Assembly: GCA_003151875.1 (NCBI GenBank)
Contig: PLYW01000369.1
Location: 8,978-17,186 of the forward strand
DNA length: 8,209 nt
Direction: 5' to 3'
Origin: Acidobacteriaceae bacterium
GTDB taxonomy: Bacteria; Acidobacteriota; Terriglobia; Terriglobales; Acidobacteriaceae
Shown: piece by piece, positions 6,276 through 8,209 of the stretch
Layout of the letters: each line of letters opens with the position of its first letter
Position numbering within the stretch: position 1 is the stretch's first letter
Notes under the pieces: model-generated
The model's database searches: none
The model's input: the letters and a program-made list of their open reading frames with translations, nothing else
What the model was told of the DNA's origin: nothing
Position numbers and translations under genes: made by a program

Positions 6276-6471
6276 AGCCTCGCGAGTTGCCGATACCGAG
6301 GGTGCGGATTGGCTTCGCCGTAGCACTTTAGACAAGGCCTTTGGTAATCGCGGCGTCGTCCTAAAACGGGAGCACCCGCTTCGTCTGTCGAACCTTTTTC
6401 GCAGGCTCCGAATCTAAAGATTTGGAAGCGGGTTGTCTTGCTCAAGAGGCTTCACCCGACTGCGCCGCGCA

Positions 6472-6507
6472 GCCTGGGCGCCCCGCTTGGCGGGGGCGGA
6501 GGGAGGC
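6472..6507 (+). promoter_or_regulatory. GC hairpin overlapping the ribosome binding site
   Basis: CGCCCCGC (6479-6486) folds back on GCGGGGGCG (6490-6498) across a TTG loop with one bulged G. Below it, GCCT (6472-6475) can pair with AGGC (6504-6507). The Shine-Dalgarno GGAGGGAGG (6498-6506) falls in the interior loop and lower stem, so folding could limit ribosome access. This is a fold read by eye. Confidence 0.4.
6498..6506 (+). promoter_or_regulatory. Strong Shine-Dalgarno for the 79-residue zinc-ribbon protein
   Basis: GGAGGGAGG lies just before ATG 6510, with its first GGAGG spaced 7 bases from the start. It decides the start: an upstream in-frame TTG at 6438 has no ribosome site and would add 24 unconserved-looking residues encoded by the hairpin region. 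Confidence 0.75.
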
Positions 6508-6509
6508 AT

Positions 6510-6749
6510 ATGAGTCTATTCGATTTCGTCTTTGGTTGCTCGCACCACCGCTGCAGCTTTCCCATCACGGTCAAAAGTAAACTTCGACGCAGCCCAGCGG
6601 CGGCAGTCACCGGCACCTATATCGTCTGCCTGGATTGTGGCAAGGAGTTTCCGTACGACTGGACAGAAATGAAGATGGTTCGCTCCGAGGCAGACGATTC
6701 GGCCGCTCCCAATCCAATCACCGTCGCATCGGGTAGCAAGGCCGCGTAG
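6510..6749 (+). CDS. Small putative zinc-ribbon protein of unknown function
   Basis: The 79-residue product does not match a protein I can name. Two metal-ligand clusters are visible: C10-S-H12-H13-R-C15 near the N-terminus and C40-L-D-C43 in the middle, separated by a basic stretch (KSKLRRS). This spacing suggests a treble-clef or zinc-ribbon fold. After the CLDCG knuckle come aromatic and acidic residues (KEFPYDWTEMKMV), then a low-complexity tail (Ser/Ala/Pro rich, about 58-79). I have the impression of similar GTYxVCLDCGKEFxYDW proteins in Acidobacteria, often several per genome, but cannot verify this. It appears to be a single-gene unit: candidate promoter far upstream, strong ribosome site, and an intrinsic terminator 57 bp after the stop. 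Nucleic-acid binding is possible but unproven. Confidence 0.75.
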   Translation: MSLFDFVFGCSHHRCSFPITVKSKLRRSPAAAVTGTYIVCLDCGKEFPYDWTEMKMVRSEADDSAAPNPITVASGSKAA

Positions 6750-6805
6750 TTGTCGGTGCGAGCCGGCCGCTTGGCTGCTAGGGGAACAATTTGTTCGGAA
6801 CCTAG

Positions 6806-6834
6806 AAGGGCGCTCCTTCGAACGCCCTTTTGTT
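6806..6834 (+). terminator. Factor-independent terminator after the zinc-ribbon gene
   Basis: AAGGGCG (6806-6812) pairs perfectly with CGCCCTT (6823-6829). The inner loop can add a TC/GA pair around a CTTC tetraloop, and the stem runs into TTTTGTT (6828-6834). It clearly serves the plus-strand gene ending at 6749. The minus-strand gene ending at 6869 converges on it, but the stem is followed on that strand only by TTCTAGG, so it is a poor terminator in that direction. Confidence 0.85.
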
Positions 6835-6868
6835 ATCGCTGCCGGCGCGTTGCGGCCTGATCGCCAAT

Positions 6869-8209
6869 CTACTTCTTTGCGATTGCCTGCTTATCCAATT
6901 TACCGCAGTTCCAGACGTGGCCAGCCGTTCTAACTCCGTACTGAACCATAATGGGATCCGCGGGCGAGAGGCTGGCAAACTCCGCATCGGTAAGCGAGAA
7001 CACCACCCGATGCAAATCGCCGCCTATGTAGTGGCTGAGGGTGAAGTACTTATCGCCAATGCGTAACGTGAGCATGGCGTCACGCACGGTGAAGATATCA
7101 GCACTGGCAATCTCGATTTCCACGCCGGAAGCGCCACCGAGCTGGGGCACGGCTGGGAGCCGGCGCAGCGCGGTAACCATTCCAATATGTGAGATCAATT
7201 GCGGCAATGCGGGCGCCCCGCCTTGTTGTACTTGCTCAATTGCAGCGCCGGTATCCTGATCTGGCCCGTGAGTGACCGGCTGGTTGGAGAGCCGGATGTT
7301 GGCCACGTAGATAGCACCTGAACCAGTCTGGTCAAAGGTAAGCCTGATGCCGTGCACCTGCGTACCGAGGGCAAAGGCGGTACCCGGGAAGTCCCTGAGG
7401 GGGATGCGCACCGTCTGCAAAATCGGATGCAGTCCGCCGTCTATCGATCCTACCGGTCCTTGCAAATATGACTGATTGCCGGACTGGCCCACAAAATTCG
7501 GATCCGTATAGCGACTGAGCTTTACTGAGCCCGAGGTTGCGTGGAGGGGGGTCTGGAGGGAGATGGAAAAGTCGGTTGGCGTAGCGGGATTCAGGCTGCT
7601 GCTTTGCCGGGAAATACGGAGTTCGAGCGTTGTATAGCCCGTGAGAAATATGCCTGTACCCACTGCCGTCCAGTTGGTTTGGAAGTAGGTGGTAGGCCCT
7701 GCCGTAGTCCAACTGATCCTGCCGGCGCGCAGGCTGGGATCATGATTGGGCACGGTACCGTGGACGATGGTGATATTGGAGGCATCATTGGGGAATCCAT
7801 AGCTGCTGGTTCCCGTCTGTCCGGTGAAGTCTTCGAAGACTTTGATGGGAACTGGCGGAGTGAAACCTCGGTCGGCCCGCGTGGGGTACGGCTGCACCAT
7901 ACCGGTCTCATCGGTCACGGTAGCCGGAATGCCCCACCAGGGATTGAAGTTGCGGTTGAAGGTCGGATCGGCTCCACTACCTACGTTGCCACGGAAAAAT
8001 GCCATCAGCGACGTCATGGTGGTGAGCCGTTGTTGCAACGAACCCGGCGACACCGGAAAGATTGGTGTTTGCCCCGCACCAATGCAATCTGCGGGGTAAG
8101 GCGGACTCAGACTGCTGGCGTCACTGATCTGCCATTGGGAATTGAAGAAGTTGTGATTGGCGCCCCAGATCATGATGCTGGACTTCTGCGTCTGGTTCCT
8201 CTCAAACGG
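6869..8209 (-). CDS. Probable secreted alpha/beta-hydrolase-like protein with C-terminal beta-sandwich region (5' truncated)
   Basis: The frame is open from the window edge (8209) to TAG at 6869-6871, giving the last 446 residues of a larger protein; an internal ATG at 8173 is probably not the start. The first residues include SSIMIWGANHNFFNSQW, which matches the strand-turn carrying the catalytic His of a group of secreted alpha/beta hydrolases (GANHNFFN-type). The nucleophile and acid would be upstream, outside the window. From about residue 120 onward the chain is Gly/Thr/Ser-rich and strand-forming. Segments such as TTLELRISRQ, QTVRIPLRDFPG and GIRLTFDQTGSGAIYVANIRLS look like a jelly-roll, carbohydrate-binding-type module. 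A last part (about 330-446) has no clear match. The substrate is unknown and no membrane segment is visible. The order hydrolase then sandwich suggests an extracellular enzyme on a polymer or ester. Confidence 0.6.
   Translation of the reverse strand, partial: PFERNQTQKSSIMIWGANHNFFNSQWQISDASSLSPPYPADCIGAGQTPIFPVSPGSLQQRLTTMTSLMAFFRGNVGSGADPTFNRNFNPWWGIPATVTDETGMVQPYPTRADRGFTPPVPIKVFEDFTGQTGTSSYGFPNDASNITIVHGTVPNHDPSLRAGRISWTTAGPTTYFQTNWTAVGTGIFLTGYTTLELRISRQSSSLNPATPTDFSISLQTPLHATSGSVKLSRYTDPNFVGQSGNQSYLQGPVGSIDGGLHPILQTVRIPLRDFPGTAFALGTQVHGIRLTFDQTGSGAIYVANIRLSNQPVTHGPDQDTGAAIEQVQQGGAPALPQLISHIGMVTALRRLPAVPQLGGASGVEIEIASADIFTVRDAMLTLRIGDKYFTLSHYIGGDLHRVVFSLTDAEFASLSPADPIMVQYGVRTAGHVWNCGKLDKQAIAKK

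Larger units (their letters stand above)
6140..6509. other. Long intergenic region / leader with no convincing gene
   Basis: About 370 bases lie between the anti-sigma-like gene and the zinc-ribbon gene. No tRNA or recognisable structured RNA was found, and no open frame here has both a start with a ribosome site and a family-like product. It does contain a candidate promoter (6247-6275), a perfect inverted repeat ACCCGCTT (6374-6381) / AAGCGGGT (6426-6433), and a strong hairpin next to the ribosome site of the downstream gene (6472-6507). Confidence 0.55.

Noticed and set aside
6141..6335. 64-codon minus-strand frame ending next to the anti-sigma stop
   Set aside because: Starts with TTG without a ribosome site, is Lys/Arg/Ser rich, has no family resemblance, and overlaps another equally unsupported plus-strand frame. 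A real small gene here cannot be fully excluded.
6784..6796. Palindrome GAACAA-T-TTGTTC as a possible LexA-like operator
   Set aside because: Spacing between GAAC and GTTC is 5 bases, not the 4 of the Gram-positive SOS box, and the site lies downstream of a gene just before a terminator, not in a promoter.

Overview
The window reads as a piece of a GC-rich, free-living bacterial chromosome. The gene families, the TCAGNNN heptamer tracts and a REP-like hairpin cluster between genes resemble what I know of Acidobacteriota (Terriglobia, the Koribacter-like group). That placement is an inference from style and gene content, because the window holds no rRNA or other clade-defining marker.

Left part, plus strand: the 3' end of ileS (isoleucyl-tRNA synthetase, zinc-binding C-terminus), then lspA (signal peptidase II), a heptamer repeat tract, and a small gene whose 87-residue product looks like an isolated C-terminal domain (domain V) of elongation factor G. 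A hairpin-rich gap follows. On the minus strand and converging on it is a complete gene for a short contractile-tail sheath protein of the extracellular contractile injection system type. No tube, baseplate or ATPase gene lies next to it.

Middle, minus strand: a second heptamer tract of the same class but opposite orientation, then a large exported soluble lytic transglycosylase (Slt type: signal peptide, basic linker, helical-repeat body, C-terminal GH23 domain). Divergent from it across about 220 bp is an ECF sigma factor gene. It overlaps by 4 bp the gene of a small, soluble zinc-binding (ZAS/zf-HC2) anti-sigma-like protein, so the two form a translationally coupled sigma/anti-sigma pair.

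Right part: about 370 bp without a convincing gene, containing a candidate promoter and a strong GC hairpin against a perfect Shine-Dalgarno. This leads into a 79-residue zinc-ribbon-like protein of unknown function that ends at a clear intrinsic terminator. Converging on that terminator from the minus strand is the C-terminal 446 residues of a large protein. It has an alpha/beta-hydrolase-like catalytic-His motif followed by a beta-sandwich, binding-module-like region, and its start lies beyond the window.

Functionally the window mixes envelope maintenance (lipoprotein processing, peptidoglycan turnover), stress-type regulation (ECF sigma plus ZAS protein) and translation (IleRS, EF-G-like fragment). 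The least explained items are the stand-alone EF-G domain V protein and the solitary sheath gene beside a lytic transglycosylase.
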